The notes beneath the pieces were generated by a model that worked only from the letters and a program-made list of their open reading frames with translations, searched no databases and had not been told where the DNA came from. Made by a program: the position numbers and the translations under genes. Positions 20,655 to 29,113 of a stretch of 56,921 bases of DNA are shown piece by piece. The stretch comes from Rhodospirillales bacterium (GTDB lineage Bacteria; Pseudomonadota; Alphaproteobacteria; Reyranellales; Reyranellaceae). The DNA lies in contig CANIEC010000009.1 in the NCBI GenBank assembly GCA_947466085.1, positions 1 through 56,921 of the forward strand, in the 5' to 3' direction. Each line of letters starts with the position of its first letter. Position 1 is the stretch's first letter.

Positions 20655-21848
20655 ATGCCGGTCATCAACCGCATTGCGTCGTTCCACAAGGACATGACCG
20701 CGTGGCGTCATGACATTCACAGCCACCCGGAGACGGCCTTCGAGGAGGTGCGTACGGCCGATGTGGTCGCCGAGAAGCTGGAAAGCTTCGGGATCGAGGT
20801 CCATCGCGGCCTGGCCAAGACCGGTGTCGTCGGCGTGCTGCGCGCGGGCACGTCCAATCGGGCGATCGGCCTGCGCGCCGACATGGATGCGCTCGACGTC
20901 CACGAGACCAACAACTTCGATCACAAGTCGACGATCCCGGGCAAGATGCACGCCTGCGGCCATGACGGCCACACGGTGATGCTGCTGGGCGCCGCCAAGT
21001 ACCTCGCCGAGACCAAGAATTTCGACGGCACGGTCTACTTCATCTTCCAGCCGGCCGAGGAGAACGAGGGCGGCGGGCGCGTCATGGTGGAGGAGGGGCT
21101 GTTCGAGAAGTTCCCGGTCGAGGGCGTGTACGGCATGCACAACATCCCGGGCATCCCGGTCGGCAAGTTCGCCGTCCGCCCCGGTCCGATGATGGCCGCC
21201 TACGACATCTTCGAGGTCGTGCTGAAGGGCGTCGGCGGACACGGCGCCATGCCGCAGTACACGATCGACCCGGTGGTGGTCGGCGCCCATATCGTGACGG
21301 CGCTGCAGTCGATCGTTGCGCGCAACGTCGATCCGATGGACACCGCCGTCGTCTCGACGACGCAGATCCATGCCGGCGACGCCTGGAACGTCATCCCGCA
21401 GGAATGCGTGCTGCGCGGCACGGTCCGTACCTTCAAGAAGCCGGTGCAGGACCTGATCGAGAAGAACATCGAGAAGATCTCGCGCAACGTCGCGGCGGGC
21501 TTCGGCGCGGAGGTCGTGAAGTGGCGCTACGAGAAGCGCTATCCCGCGACCGTGAACAGCGTGCAGGAGACCGAGTATGCCGCCCAGGCGGCGGCCTCTC
21601 TGGTCGGGCTGGAGAACGTCAACCGCAATCCGACGCCGGCCATGGGCTCCGAGGACTTCGCCTGGATGCTGCTCAAGAAGCCGGGCTGCTACATCTGGGT
21701 CGGCAATGGCGACGGCGTCGGCAGCTGCATGGTCCACAACCCGGGCTACGACTTCAACGACGAGATCCTGCCGCTCGGCGCCTCCTACTGGGCGACGCTG
21801 GTCGAGCAACAGCTCGCCCGCCAGGCCCTGTCCCAGGCGGCGGAGTAA
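20655..21848 (+). CDS. M20-family amidohydrolase (hippurate hydrolase/IAA-amino acid hydrolase type)
   Basis: This 397-residue metalloenzyme would cleave an N-acyl amino acid or similar amide. Seen are HDIHSHPETAFEE, the di-metal motif MHACGHDGHTVML, PAEENEGGGRVM with the catalytic Glu pair, and the C-terminal metal ligand His region in the TPAMGSEDFAWML segment. The frame is open from far upstream, but ATG 20655 has a GGAG site and fits the family N-terminus. It lies 122 bases after the DppF-like gene and probably acts on what that importer brings in. Confidence 0.9.
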   Translation: MPVINRIASFHKDMTAWRHDIHSHPETAFEEVRTADVVAEKLESFGIEVHRGLAKTGVVGVLRAGTSNRAIGLRADMDALDVHETNNFDHKSTIPGKMHACGHDGHTVMLLGAAKYLAETKNFDGTVYFIFQPAEENEGGGRVMVEEGLFEKFPVEGVYGMHNIPGIPVGKFAVRPGPMMAAYDIFEVVLKGVGGHGAMPQYTIDPVVVGAHIVTALQSIVARNVDPMDTAVVSTTQIHAGDAWNVIPQECVLRGTVRTFKKPVQDLIEKNIEKISRNVAAGFGAEVVKWRYEKRYPATVNSVQETEYAAQAAASLVGLENVNRNPTPAMGSEDFAWMLLKKPGCYIWVGNGDGVGSCMVHNPGYDFNDEILPLGASYWATLVEQQLARQALSQAAE

Positions 21849-21875
21849 CGCGAGGCTGCGATCCGCGGCACGGTC

Positions 21876-22736
21876 GTGTCAGGCACGCATCCCTACGGCA
21901 GCGCCCGCATCGCGCTGGCGACGATGCACGAGAAGGAGCGGGCGCTGGGGCCCGCCTTCCGGCGTGTGCTCGGCGCGGAAATCGTCGCCGTCCCTGAACT
22001 GGACACCGACACGCTCGGCACCTTCTCCGGCGAGGTGCCAAGGCCCGATGCGCTGGTCGAGACCTCGCTGCTCAAGGCCGAACTGGCCTTTCGAACAATG
22101 GACGTCGACTGCGCGGTCGCGAGCGAGGGCAGCTACGGGCCGATCGACCGGGTGCCGCTGATCTCGAGCGGCGTCGAGATCCTGGCCTTCATCGACCGCA
22201 AGCGCGGCATCCGGCTGATCGACACCTTTCCGACGCATCACACGAGCTGGAGGCTGTCACGCTTCCGTGCCGGCGATCCCGCGCGCCTCGCCGTGCTGCG
22301 GGCCATGGGCTTCCCACGCTATGGCGTGTTCGTCGCCTGCAGCAGCGACATGGACCATCCCGTGAAGGGCCTCGCCACCGAGGAAGAGGTGATCGCGACC
22401 ATGGACCGCGAGGCCGAGCGGTCCACGGAAGGACTGGCCGTGCTCTATTCGGACATGCGTGCGCATCGCAATCCCACCCGCATGAAGGTGCTGCGCGCGG
22501 CGGGCTGGCAATTGGCCAAACGCCTGCAGTGTCTTTGCCCGGAGTGCCACGCGCCGGGCTTCGGCCGCATCCAGTCGCGTCGCGGCCTGCCCTGCGAAGC
22601 CTGCGGCGATCCCACCCACTGGATCGATTTCGAGATCGACGGCTGCAACGTCTGCGGCCACGCCGAAGCGCGACCGCGCAGGGATGGGCGGCGGACGGCG
22701 CCGAAGCTCTCCTGCAGGAGCTGTCGGGGGACGTAG
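21876..22736 (+). CDS. DUF6671-type protein with C-terminal Cys-rich domain
   Basis: This 286-residue protein starts at GTG 21876, 28 bases after the amidohydrolase. Residues 1-200 match the DUF6671 pattern as I know it: ARIALATMHEKERALGP, DTDTLGTFSGEVPRP and ASEGSYGP. The last 80 residues hold CLCPEC, CEAC, CNVC and CRSC clusters, a probable zinc ribbon pair. Function is unknown. The HxK/E-rich start and DTD motif hint at a phosphate- or nucleotide-related enzyme, but that is a guess. It ends just before a large palindrome. Confidence 0.7.
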   Translation: MSGTHPYGSARIALATMHEKERALGPAFRRVLGAEIVAVPELDTDTLGTFSGEVPRPDALVETSLLKAELAFRTMDVDCAVASEGSYGPIDRVPLISSGVEILAFIDRKRGIRLIDTFPTHHTSWRLSRFRAGDPARLAVLRAMGFPRYGVFVACSSDMDHPVKGLATEEEVIATMDREAERSTEGLAVLYSDMRAHRNPTRMKVLRAAGWQLAKRLQCLCPECHAPGFGRIQSRRGLPCEACGDPTHWIDFEIDGCNVCGHAEARPRRDGRRTAPKLSCRSCRGT

Positions 22737-22754
22737 AGCGGGACTACTAATACC

Positions 22755-22882
22755 CCGTCGTCTCGACCGAAGCGCCGAAGGCGCGTAGCGGAGAGACCTG
22801 CTCTCCACTATTTGCCGGCTTTAGGTAGAGAGAAGGTCTCTCCACTTCGCCTCGCGGCGCTCGGCTCCGGTCGAGACGACGG
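22755..22882. repeat. 128-bp imperfect palindrome (REP/ERIC-like intergenic element)
   Basis: The outer arms CCGTCGTCTCGACCG (22755-22769) and CGGTCGAGACGACGG (22868-22882) are perfect inverted copies. Inside, AGCGCCG (22771-22777) pairs with CGGCGCT (22855-22861), and GGAGAGACCT (22790-22799) with AGGTCTCTCC (22834-22843). It fills the gap between convergent genes (DUF6671 protein and AstE/AspA-type hydrolase) and would fold into a long hairpin in RNA from either strand. It could act as a bidirectional terminator. No second copy is seen in the window. Confidence 0.85.
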
Positions 22883-22905
22883 CTTTGTTCTTCAATCGTC
22901 CGGCC

Positions 22906-23940
22906 TTAAACCGCCAGATCCGTCGCGAGATGGAACAGGCAGTCGCCGCGTTCGCAGCGGGCGGGGACGCGTTTGCAGAGGACGAGGCCGGCGCGCTTGA
23001 ACGTCACCACCTCGGGCTCTCGCCAGGGCGTGTGGTGGAAGTGGATGCGGCCGGCCGGCTGGTCGGCCTTCACCTCGTCGCCCAGCTCGACCAGCGGCTC
23101 GAAAAGGCCGCCGTCCGTGGCGTAGACGTAATAGTCGTCGCCGCCGATCTCGGTGAAGCGCGTCGCGGTCGGTGCGGGCACCGGACCCTGCAGCAGGCCG
23201 ACATGGGCCAGCACGCGGCGCATGCCGTCCTCGGCCACCTTGAGCGAACCGGGGGTCACCAGCCCGCCGCCGCCCAGCTCGGTGCCCATGCCGACCACGC
23301 CCTGGCGATACGAGGCAGAAGTGAAGGTGCGACCACCGCCCTGCGGCGCGGCCGAGATGTAGCTGACCGGGGCGCCAAAGGCCTTGAGCAGGCCCATGAC
23401 CTTGTCCATGCGGGCGGCATCCTGGTGGCGCGGTGCCAGCGCGCTCGGAATGTAGGTCAGCGAGCTGCCGCCGGAATGGAAGTCGAAGGCGTAGTCGAAG
23501 CCCGGCAGCAGCGCATGCTCGATCCAGTAGGCGATCTGCTGCGTGATCGTGCCCTCGGCGTCGCCGGGGAAGGACCGGTTCAGGTTGCCCTCGTCAATGG
23601 GCGATGTGCGCCGCCCCTCCATCGCGGCCGGAAAGTTGGCCGAGGGGAGGATCACCAGGCGGCCCTTGATGTCCTTCGGCTCGATCGCGCGGATCAGATT
23701 GCCGAGGCCGATCTGGCCCTCCCATTCGTCGCCATGGTTGCCGGCCTGCATCAGCACGTTTGGCCCGTCGCCGTTCTTGATGCGCACGATGGGGATGGGG
23801 ATCCAGCCATAGGCCGAGCGGTGAACCGAGTGCGGCACGCGCACGAAGCCCGTCGCCTTGCCCTCGGCGTTGAGGTCGATGTCCGGCGTGAGCCGGCTCA
23901 TTGCGGTGAACTCGGTGGATTTCAATGTTGCGTCGGTCAT
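22906..23940 (-). CDS. Succinylglutamate desuccinylase/aspartoacylase-family hydrolase
   Basis: This 344-residue protein carries the zinc motifs of the AstE/AspA (M14-like) family: GNHGDEWEGQ near residue 67 with His and Glu ligands, and DFHSGGSS with the third ligand His. The C-terminal 60 residues look like a small beta domain. The predicted reaction is hydrolysis of an N-acyl amino acid or related amide. An open frame reaches 24885, but ATG 23940 overlaps the permease stop by one base (TGATG) and fits the family. It is the last gene of a peptide-importer-like cluster, so its substrate is probably imported by it. Confidence 0.85.
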   Translation of the reverse strand: MTDATLKSTEFTAMSRLTPDIDLNAEGKATGFVRVPHSVHRSAYGWIPIPIVRIKNGDGPNVLMQAGNHGDEWEGQIGLGNLIRAIEPKDIKGRLVILPSANFPAAMEGRRTSPIDEGNLNRSFPGDAEGTITQQIAYWIEHALLPGFDYAFDFHSGGSSLTYIPSALAPRHQDAARMDKVMGLLKAFGAPVSYISAAPQGGGRTFTSASYRQGVVGMGTELGGGGLVTPGSLKVAEDGMRRVLAHVGLLQGPVPAPTATRFTEIGGDDYYVYATDGGLFEPLVELGDEVKADQPAGRIHFHHTPWREPEVVTFKRAGLVLCKRVPARCERGDCLFHLATDLAV

Positions 23941-24842
23941 CAGCGTCTCTCGCTTCTGGGATCGAGGGCATCCTGCAGTCCATCGCCCAGGAAATTGAAG
24001 GCGATCACGGTCAGGAAAATCAGCAGGCCCGGCCACAGGGCCAGCACGGGGGCCTCCTGCAGCAGTTCTTGGGCACCGGTCAGCATGTTGCCCCAGCTCG
24101 CGGCCGGTGGCTGGATGCCGAGGCCGAGGAAGGACAGGGTCGATTCGAAAAGGATCAGCGTGCCGACCGACATGGTGGTGGCGACGACCAGGGTGCCGGC
24201 CGTGTTGGGCAGGATGTGGCGAAACATGATCCGCTGGGGGCGGGCGCCCAGCGCCACGGCCGCACGGGTGAAATCCCGTGCCTTGAGCGACAGGGTCTCT
24301 GCGCGCACCAGACGGGCCACCGTCGTCCAGCCGGTGAGGGCCACGATCACCACGATGCGGTAGAGCGAGAACATCTCCGATTGCGCGATCTCCGCCGGTA
24401 CGCCCAGTTTGCGGGGATCGACGGCGGCCAGCACGATCAGGAGCGGCAGCAGCGGCAGCGAGATCACGCCGTCGGTGAGCCGCATCAGGAAGGCGTCGAG
24501 CCGCCCGCCGAGATAGCCGGCGAGGACGCCGATGAAGGCGCCGAGGATGGCCGACAGGACCGCGCCGGAAATGCCGACCAGCAGCGAGACGCGGCCGCCA
24601 TCGAGCAGGCGCTGGAAGAGATCGCGCCCGAGATCGTCGGTGCCAAGCCAATGGCGGGCGGAGGGGCCTTCGAAGCGGCGGAAGAGATCGGTCTCGGTCG
24701 GATCGATGCCGCGCAGGGCGGCCAGCAGGGGCGCCGCCAGGGCCAGCACCAGCAGGGCCGACAGGAACGCCAGAGATATCCAGGCCAGCCGATGGCGCAG
24801 CATGCGACGCCAGGCCGTGGGCTGGAGGGTCGCCGCCGTCAT
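23940..24842 (-). CDS. Peptide-type ABC transporter permease (DppC-like)
   Basis: This 300-residue membrane protein has the DppC motif HWLGTDDLGRDLFQRLL near residues 65-80, about six membrane segments, and the EAA loop KARDFTRAAVALGARPQRI. It ends FLGDGLQDALDPR, the family C-terminus. Start ATG 24842 overlaps the upstream permease by four bases. It pairs with that gene. Confidence 0.92.
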   Translation of the reverse strand: MTAATLQPTAWRRMLRHRLAWISLAFLSALLVLALAAPLLAALRGIDPTETDLFRRFEGPSARHWLGTDDLGRDLFQRLLDGGRVSLLVGISGAVLSAILGAFIGVLAGYLGGRLDAFLMRLTDGVISLPLLPLLIVLAAVDPRKLGVPAEIAQSEMFSLYRIVVIVALTGWTTVARLVRAETLSLKARDFTRAAVALGARPQRIMFRHILPNTAGTLVVATTMSVGTLILFESTLSFLGLGIQPPAASWGNMLTGAQELLQEAPVLALWPGLLIFLTVIAFNFLGDGLQDALDPRSERR

Positions 24843-25819
24843 GGCGCGGCCTCCGCCAGCGAGACGCGCGGGTCGACCCAGGCATAGGCGAGGTCGGCCA
24901 GCAGGTTGCCGCCGATGGTGGCGGCTGTCGCCACCAGCAGGCCGACGAGCGCCAGATTGTAGTCGTTTTCGAGAATGGCCTGGTAGATCGCCTTGCCCAT
25001 GCCGGGCCAGGCGAACATCGTCTCGGTGATCAGCGCCCCCGAGACGAGCCCACCGAACGAGAGGGCGAGAATCGTCAGGACCGGGGACAGCGCATTGGCG
25101 AAGGCGTGCCGCCACAGCACGGTGCGTTCGGGAGCCCCCTTGGCGCGGGCCGTCCGTACATAGTCCTGGCGCAACGCCTCGATCATCGCGCCGCGCATGA
25201 AGCGGGTGTAGCCGCCGAGCTGGACGAGGGTCAGCGTCAGGACCGGCAGCGCCAGATGACGCAGTTGCTCGGCCAGGGCGGTCATCCAGGGCGTACCGGC
25301 CCGTATGTCGGCCATGCCGCCGGCCGGCAGCCAGCCCAGTTTCACGGCAAACAGGGTGATCAGCAGCAGCGCCAGCCAGAACGGCGGCGCAGAAATCCCG
25401 CCGAAGCACAGGAGGTTGATCAGGTAGTCGGCGCGGCTGCGCGGATGGGCGGCCGCCCACATGCCGAGCGGCAGGGCGATCGCTACCGAGATCACGAAGG
25501 CAAGTCCGGCCAGCAGCAGCGTGTTGAGAAGGCGAGGCCACAGCACCGTCAGCACAGGCTGTCCGAAGGAACGCGAGTAGCCGAAATTGCCCTGCAGCGC
25601 CTGCAGCAGCCAGGCGAGGTATCGCTCGAACAGCGGCTTGTCGAGACCGTAGGCGGCGCGCAGGCGAGCGGCGTCCTGGCTGGTCATGGTCGGATCGCCC
25701 GAGATCATCATGTCGATCGGATCGCCCGGCATCAGGCCGATCAGCAGATAGACGACGAGGCTCATCAGGAGGAGCGTGACGGCAGTCTGGACGCCGCGCG
25801 CCACGAAGTAGCGGCTCAT
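24839..25819 (-). CDS. Peptide-type ABC transporter permease (DppB-like)
   Basis: This 326-residue permease starts MSRYFVARGVQTAVTLLLMS, followed by the GLMPGDPIDMM extracytoplasmic motif. It contains six membrane segments and the EAA loop RQDYVRTARAKGAPERTV. It lies 28 bases after its binding protein and overlaps the DppC-like gene by four bases. No ATPase gene accompanies this cluster. Confidence 0.92.
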   Translation of the reverse strand: MSRYFVARGVQTAVTLLLMSLVVYLLIGLMPGDPIDMMISGDPTMTSQDAARLRAAYGLDKPLFERYLAWLLQALQGNFGYSRSFGQPVLTVLWPRLLNTLLLAGLAFVISVAIALPLGMWAAAHPRSRADYLINLLCFGGISAPPFWLALLLITLFAVKLGWLPAGGMADIRAGTPWMTALAEQLRHLALPVLTLTLVQLGGYTRFMRGAMIEALRQDYVRTARAKGAPERTVLWRHAFANALSPVLTILALSFGGLVSGALITETMFAWPGMGKAIYQAILENDYNLALVGLLVATAATIGGNLLADLAYAWVDPRVSLAEAAP

Positions 25820-25847
25820 GCCCTCATCCCGGCGATCTTGTCGTCAT

Positions 25848-27506
25848 CTAGTTTTCCCAGCGCCATTGCTCGACCCACAAGGTCGAGCTGTTGAGCGTGC
25901 CTGTCGGCGTCACGCCCTTGAGTGGCTTGGGGATCACGAAGGGATCGACCCGGAAGAACAGTGGCAGGGAGGGCAGGTCGTCGGCCGCCAGCTTCTGGAT
26001 CTCGGCGAACAGGGCGCGCCGCTTGACGACGTCAAGTTCTCGTTCGGCGGCGTCGAGTGCCGCGTCCATCTCAGGGTTCGCGTAGCCCGGATAGTTCTGC
26101 CCGCTCCAGCCGTTGGCAGCCGAAGGGATCTCCTTGGAATGAAGCGACGAGCGCGGCACGCCTTCCGGCCGCTGCACCCAGGCGTACATGCCGAGGCCGC
26201 TATAAGTCCGCTTGCTCATCGCGTCGAAGAAGATGCGCGGCGTCTCGGCCTTGAGGCGCACCTCGATGCCGACCTGCCGGAGCTGGCTCTGGATCACCTG
26301 CGCCACCAGCTCACGCACCCGATTGCCGGCAGTGGTGCCCAACTCGATCGACAGCTTCTCGCCGGCCGCATTGTGGCGGACGTTGTTGCGGAAGGTCGAG
26401 AATCCTGCCTCGTCCAGCAGCTTGCGGGCCGCCGTGGGGTCGTAACCATACTGGCGGGCTGCCGGGCTGAACATCGGATCGAGCTCGCTGATGCCGCCAT
26501 GGGCGATTGGCTGCTTGCCCTCGAAAAGCTTCTCCGAGATGGCCTTGCGGTCGATGGCCAGCAGCATGGCCTGGCGCACCCGCCGGTCGGCCAGCAGCTT
26601 GTTGTCGAGATTGACGTCGATATGTTCCCAGATCAGCGCCGGCTTGTAGACGACGTTGTACTTGTCCTTGTGGCGCTTCTCGAAGGCGATGGCCTGGTCG
26701 AGCGACAGGCCGAGCTCGCCCAGTACATAGTCGACGCTGCCCGACAGGAGGTTGGCTTCCAGCGCCGCGGTGTTCTCGATGATGCGCACCGTGATGCGCT
26801 TGAAATGCGGCTTCTGGCCGGTCCAGGTCGGGTTCTGCTCCAGCACGACCCGGCTGCCGGGCACGATCTCGGTGAGACGGAAGGGACCGAAGGCGAGGCC
26901 GGGATTGGTGGATTGCGTATCGTACGCGGTCTTGTTGCGATACTCGGCCGGATTGGCGTCGAAGATCGGCTTCTCGATGTGCGCCGGCAGCAACTGCAGG
27001 CCGATGCTGTTGTAGTCGAAGGTGACGCGGTCGATCGTCATGGTGAAGCGACGGTCATCCTTCACGTCGAGCTTGATGATCCGCTTGTAACCCTCTGACG
27101 ATGCGACTCCCGACAGCGGGTGCTGCCCGACCTCCAGGGTAAAGGCCACGTCCTTCGCCGATACCGGCGTGCCGTCGCCCCAGCGCATGTCGCGCAGTTC
27201 TACGTCGATCTCCATGCCCTTCTTGCCGTCGGCAAGATCAACTACGCGGGCTTTGCCGTTCTCGATGGTCGGCAGCTCGGTGCAGACCAGGCAGACGAGC
27301 TTCCAGTCGGCGTCGTAGGCCGTAACCGGTCGCGCCGTCATGTTGGCGATCAGCGACTTGGCCAGCATGGAACTGATGATCGGGTTCCATGTGCCCGGCA
27401 TCTGCGTCATGGCGACGACGAGTTCGTCCTTGGCCTGCGCCATGACGGCGGCAGGGGAGGCGAGGGCGCCAAGCGCCAGGACGGTCGAGAGGAGGCGGCG
27501 GATCAT
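25848..27506 (-). CDS. Peptide-type ABC transporter substrate-binding protein (SBP family 5)
   Basis: This 552-residue protein has a Sec signal (LLSTVLALGALASPAAVMAQ, cleavage near residue 24) and family 5 features: WGDGTPVSAKDVAFT, VRQAMLLAIDRKAI, and a C-terminal half with FNNVRHNAAGEKL-like strands. It is long but within family range. It is the first gene of a four-gene minus-strand operon (binding protein, two permeases, AstE/AspA-type hydrolase). The ligand is unknown. Confidence 0.9.
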   Translation of the reverse strand: MIRRLLSTVLALGALASPAAVMAQAKDELVVAMTQMPGTWNPIISSMLAKSLIANMTARPVTAYDADWKLVCLVCTELPTIENGKARVVDLADGKKGMEIDVELRDMRWGDGTPVSAKDVAFTLEVGQHPLSGVASSEGYKRIIKLDVKDDRRFTMTIDRVTFDYNSIGLQLLPAHIEKPIFDANPAEYRNKTAYDTQSTNPGLAFGPFRLTEIVPGSRVVLEQNPTWTGQKPHFKRITVRIIENTAALEANLLSGSVDYVLGELGLSLDQAIAFEKRHKDKYNVVYKPALIWEHIDVNLDNKLLADRRVRQAMLLAIDRKAISEKLFEGKQPIAHGGISELDPMFSPAARQYGYDPTAARKLLDEAGFSTFRNNVRHNAAGEKLSIELGTTAGNRVRELVAQVIQSQLRQVGIEVRLKAETPRIFFDAMSKRTYSGLGMYAWVQRPEGVPRSSLHSKEIPSAANGWSGQNYPGYANPEMDAALDAAERELDVVKRRALFAEIQKLAADDLPSLPLFFRVDPFVIPKPLKGVTPTGTLNSSTLWVEQWRWEN

Positions 27507-27533
27507 GTCCGCCGCACCGTAGCAAAGAGGTGG

Positions 27534-28310
27534 CTAGCGGCCCAGCGCGCGCGACGGCGGGCGGCCGCCATGGCTGGCCGACCACTTCTCGGGGGCCTCG
27601 AGGAAGGCGCGGGTCTCGGTCAGGCCCATCTCGTCGAAATACTTGTGCTTTTCGGCCGCTTCCAGCGCGTCCCACCAGGTGGCCAGCGCATGCAGCTTCA
27701 CGCCGGCCGCGGCCAGCATCTCGATGCTCTGCGGGAAGATGCCGTAGTGGAAGACCACGAAACAGTCCGTGACCTTCGCCTCGGCCTTCTTCAGGGCCTC
27801 GATGAACACCAGCTTGCTGCCGCCGTCGGTCGCGAGGTCCTCGACCAGCAGGACGCGCTTGCCGGGCTTCAGCTCACCCTCGATCTGCGCCATGCGTCCG
27901 AAACCCTTGGGCTGCTTGCGCACGTAGATCATCGGCTTCTTGGAAAGGGCCGCCAGGAAGGCGGCGAAGGGGATGCCCGCGGTCTCGCCGCCGGCCACCA
28001 CGTCGATCTTGTTCCAGCCGATCGCCTTATCGATCGCCTTGTAAGCGTGCGCCATGATCTTGGCCCGGGCTTCCGGGAACGAGATGATCTTGCGGCAGTC
28101 GATGTAGACCGGGCTCGCCCGGCCCGAGGTGAAGATGTACGGGTTGTCCGGGCGGCAATGAATGGCCTCGATCTCCAGCAGGAGACGGGCGGTGTCGCGC
28201 GCTTCCGGCGTGCCGCTGGCGCGGTCCGAATTCGCCTTTTCGGTCAACTTCTTGGCGGCCTTGGCTGCCGGCGTAGTTTCAGTCGACTTGGCCTTCTTCT
28301 TCGTCGCCAT
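27534..28310 (-). CDS. pyrE: Orotate phosphoribosyltransferase with basic N-terminal extension
   Basis: This 258-residue enzyme would convert orotate and PRPP to OMP in pyrimidine synthesis. It has the PyrE motif TSGRASPVYIDCRK and the PRPP loop VLLVEDLATDGGSK near residues 150-163. The first 35 residues are Lys/Ala/Thr-rich (MATKKKAKST) and precede the usual start; typical PyrE proteins are about 215 residues. No closer start with a good ribosome site was evident. It lies between unrelated genes and is probably transcribed alone. Confidence 0.85.
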   Translation of the reverse strand: MATKKKAKSTETTPAAKAAKKLTEKANSDRASGTPEARDTARLLLEIEAIHCRPDNPYIFTSGRASPVYIDCRKIISFPEARAKIMAHAYKAIDKAIGWNKIDVVAGGETAGIPFAAFLAALSKKPMIYVRKQPKGFGRMAQIEGELKPGKRVLLVEDLATDGGSKLVFIEALKKAEAKVTDCFVVFHYGIFPQSIEMLAAAGVKLHALATWWDALEAAEKHKYFDEMGLTETRAFLEAPEKWSASHGGRPPSRALGR

Positions 28311-28421
28311 GCTGCTTTTTCCCCCACGCCGCTTGCGACAAAATGACGGCCGTGTGTTTAGCCTCCATGCACCGGACCGGCAAGGGCGCGGCGGGCATTC
28401 TGGCGAGAAGAAGGCGGAATT

Positions 28422-29051
28422 TTAGTCAGTTTCCGGGTGAAACTTATGTCTCGTGACCGCGACGGGCAGGCGCCACCCCCGGTAGATCGACATCATCCGA
28501 AGGAACAGACAGATCCCGGCGCCGGCCAGGGCCGTCGGGAGCATCGGCCAGCCCGCCCAGTACCCTAGGGAGATCGTGCCCGCGCCTGCGAGGGCCGCCA
28601 CGGCGTAGAGTTCGGAGCGCAGGACGGTCGGGACCTGGAGTGTGAGCAGGTCGCGCGCCACCCCGCCGCCGATGCAGGTCACCGTGCCCAACATGGCCGC
28701 CATCAGGGGGCTGAGCCCGTAGAGCAGGGCCTTCTCGGTGCCGGTGACGGCGAATAGGCAGAGGCCGGCGGCGTCGAACAGGAGAACTGGCGTGCGCAAC
28801 CTGTCGATCACGTCCGATGCGAAGAACCCCAGCAGGCCCGCTGCCGCCGTCGCCGCGAGATAGCGCCAGTCCACGATCGCCGCCGGCGGCACGGCCCCGA
28901 TCAGCAGGTCGCGCGCCAGACCGCCGGCGACCCCGGCCAGCCAGGCGACGACCAGCACCCCGAACAAATCCAGCTGTTTGCGCACGCCCCGCGTGGCGCC
29001 ACTGATGGCGAATACGAAGGTGGCGGCCAGATCCATTGCGTCGAACAACAT
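28422..29051 (-). CDS. TRIC-type (UPF0126, YadS-like) membrane channel protein
   Basis: This 209-residue protein consists of two repeated three-TM units plus a last helix, the layout of bacterial trimeric intracellular cation channel homologues. Seen are AATFVFAISGATRGVRKQLDL, the glycine-rich GGLARDLLIG in repeat one and GGGVARDLLT in repeat two. It would be a cation channel or glycine transporter-like protein in the inner membrane; the substrate is unclear. It is divergent from the DUF1345 gene with a 62-base gap. Confidence 0.88.
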   Translation of the reverse strand: MLFDAMDLAATFVFAISGATRGVRKQLDLFGVLVVAWLAGVAGGLARDLLIGAVPPAAIVDWRYLAATAAAGLLGFFASDVIDRLRTPVLLFDAAGLCLFAVTGTEKALLYGLSPLMAAMLGTVTCIGGGVARDLLTLQVPTVLRSELYAVAALAGAGTISLGYWAGWPMLPTALAGAGICLFLRMMSIYRGWRLPVAVTRHKFHPETD

Positions 29052-29113
29052 GCCGGGACTTTACAGCGATTGCCGTCCGCCGCCGAGATGCCAGAGTGCG
29101 GTATGGAAGCAGC

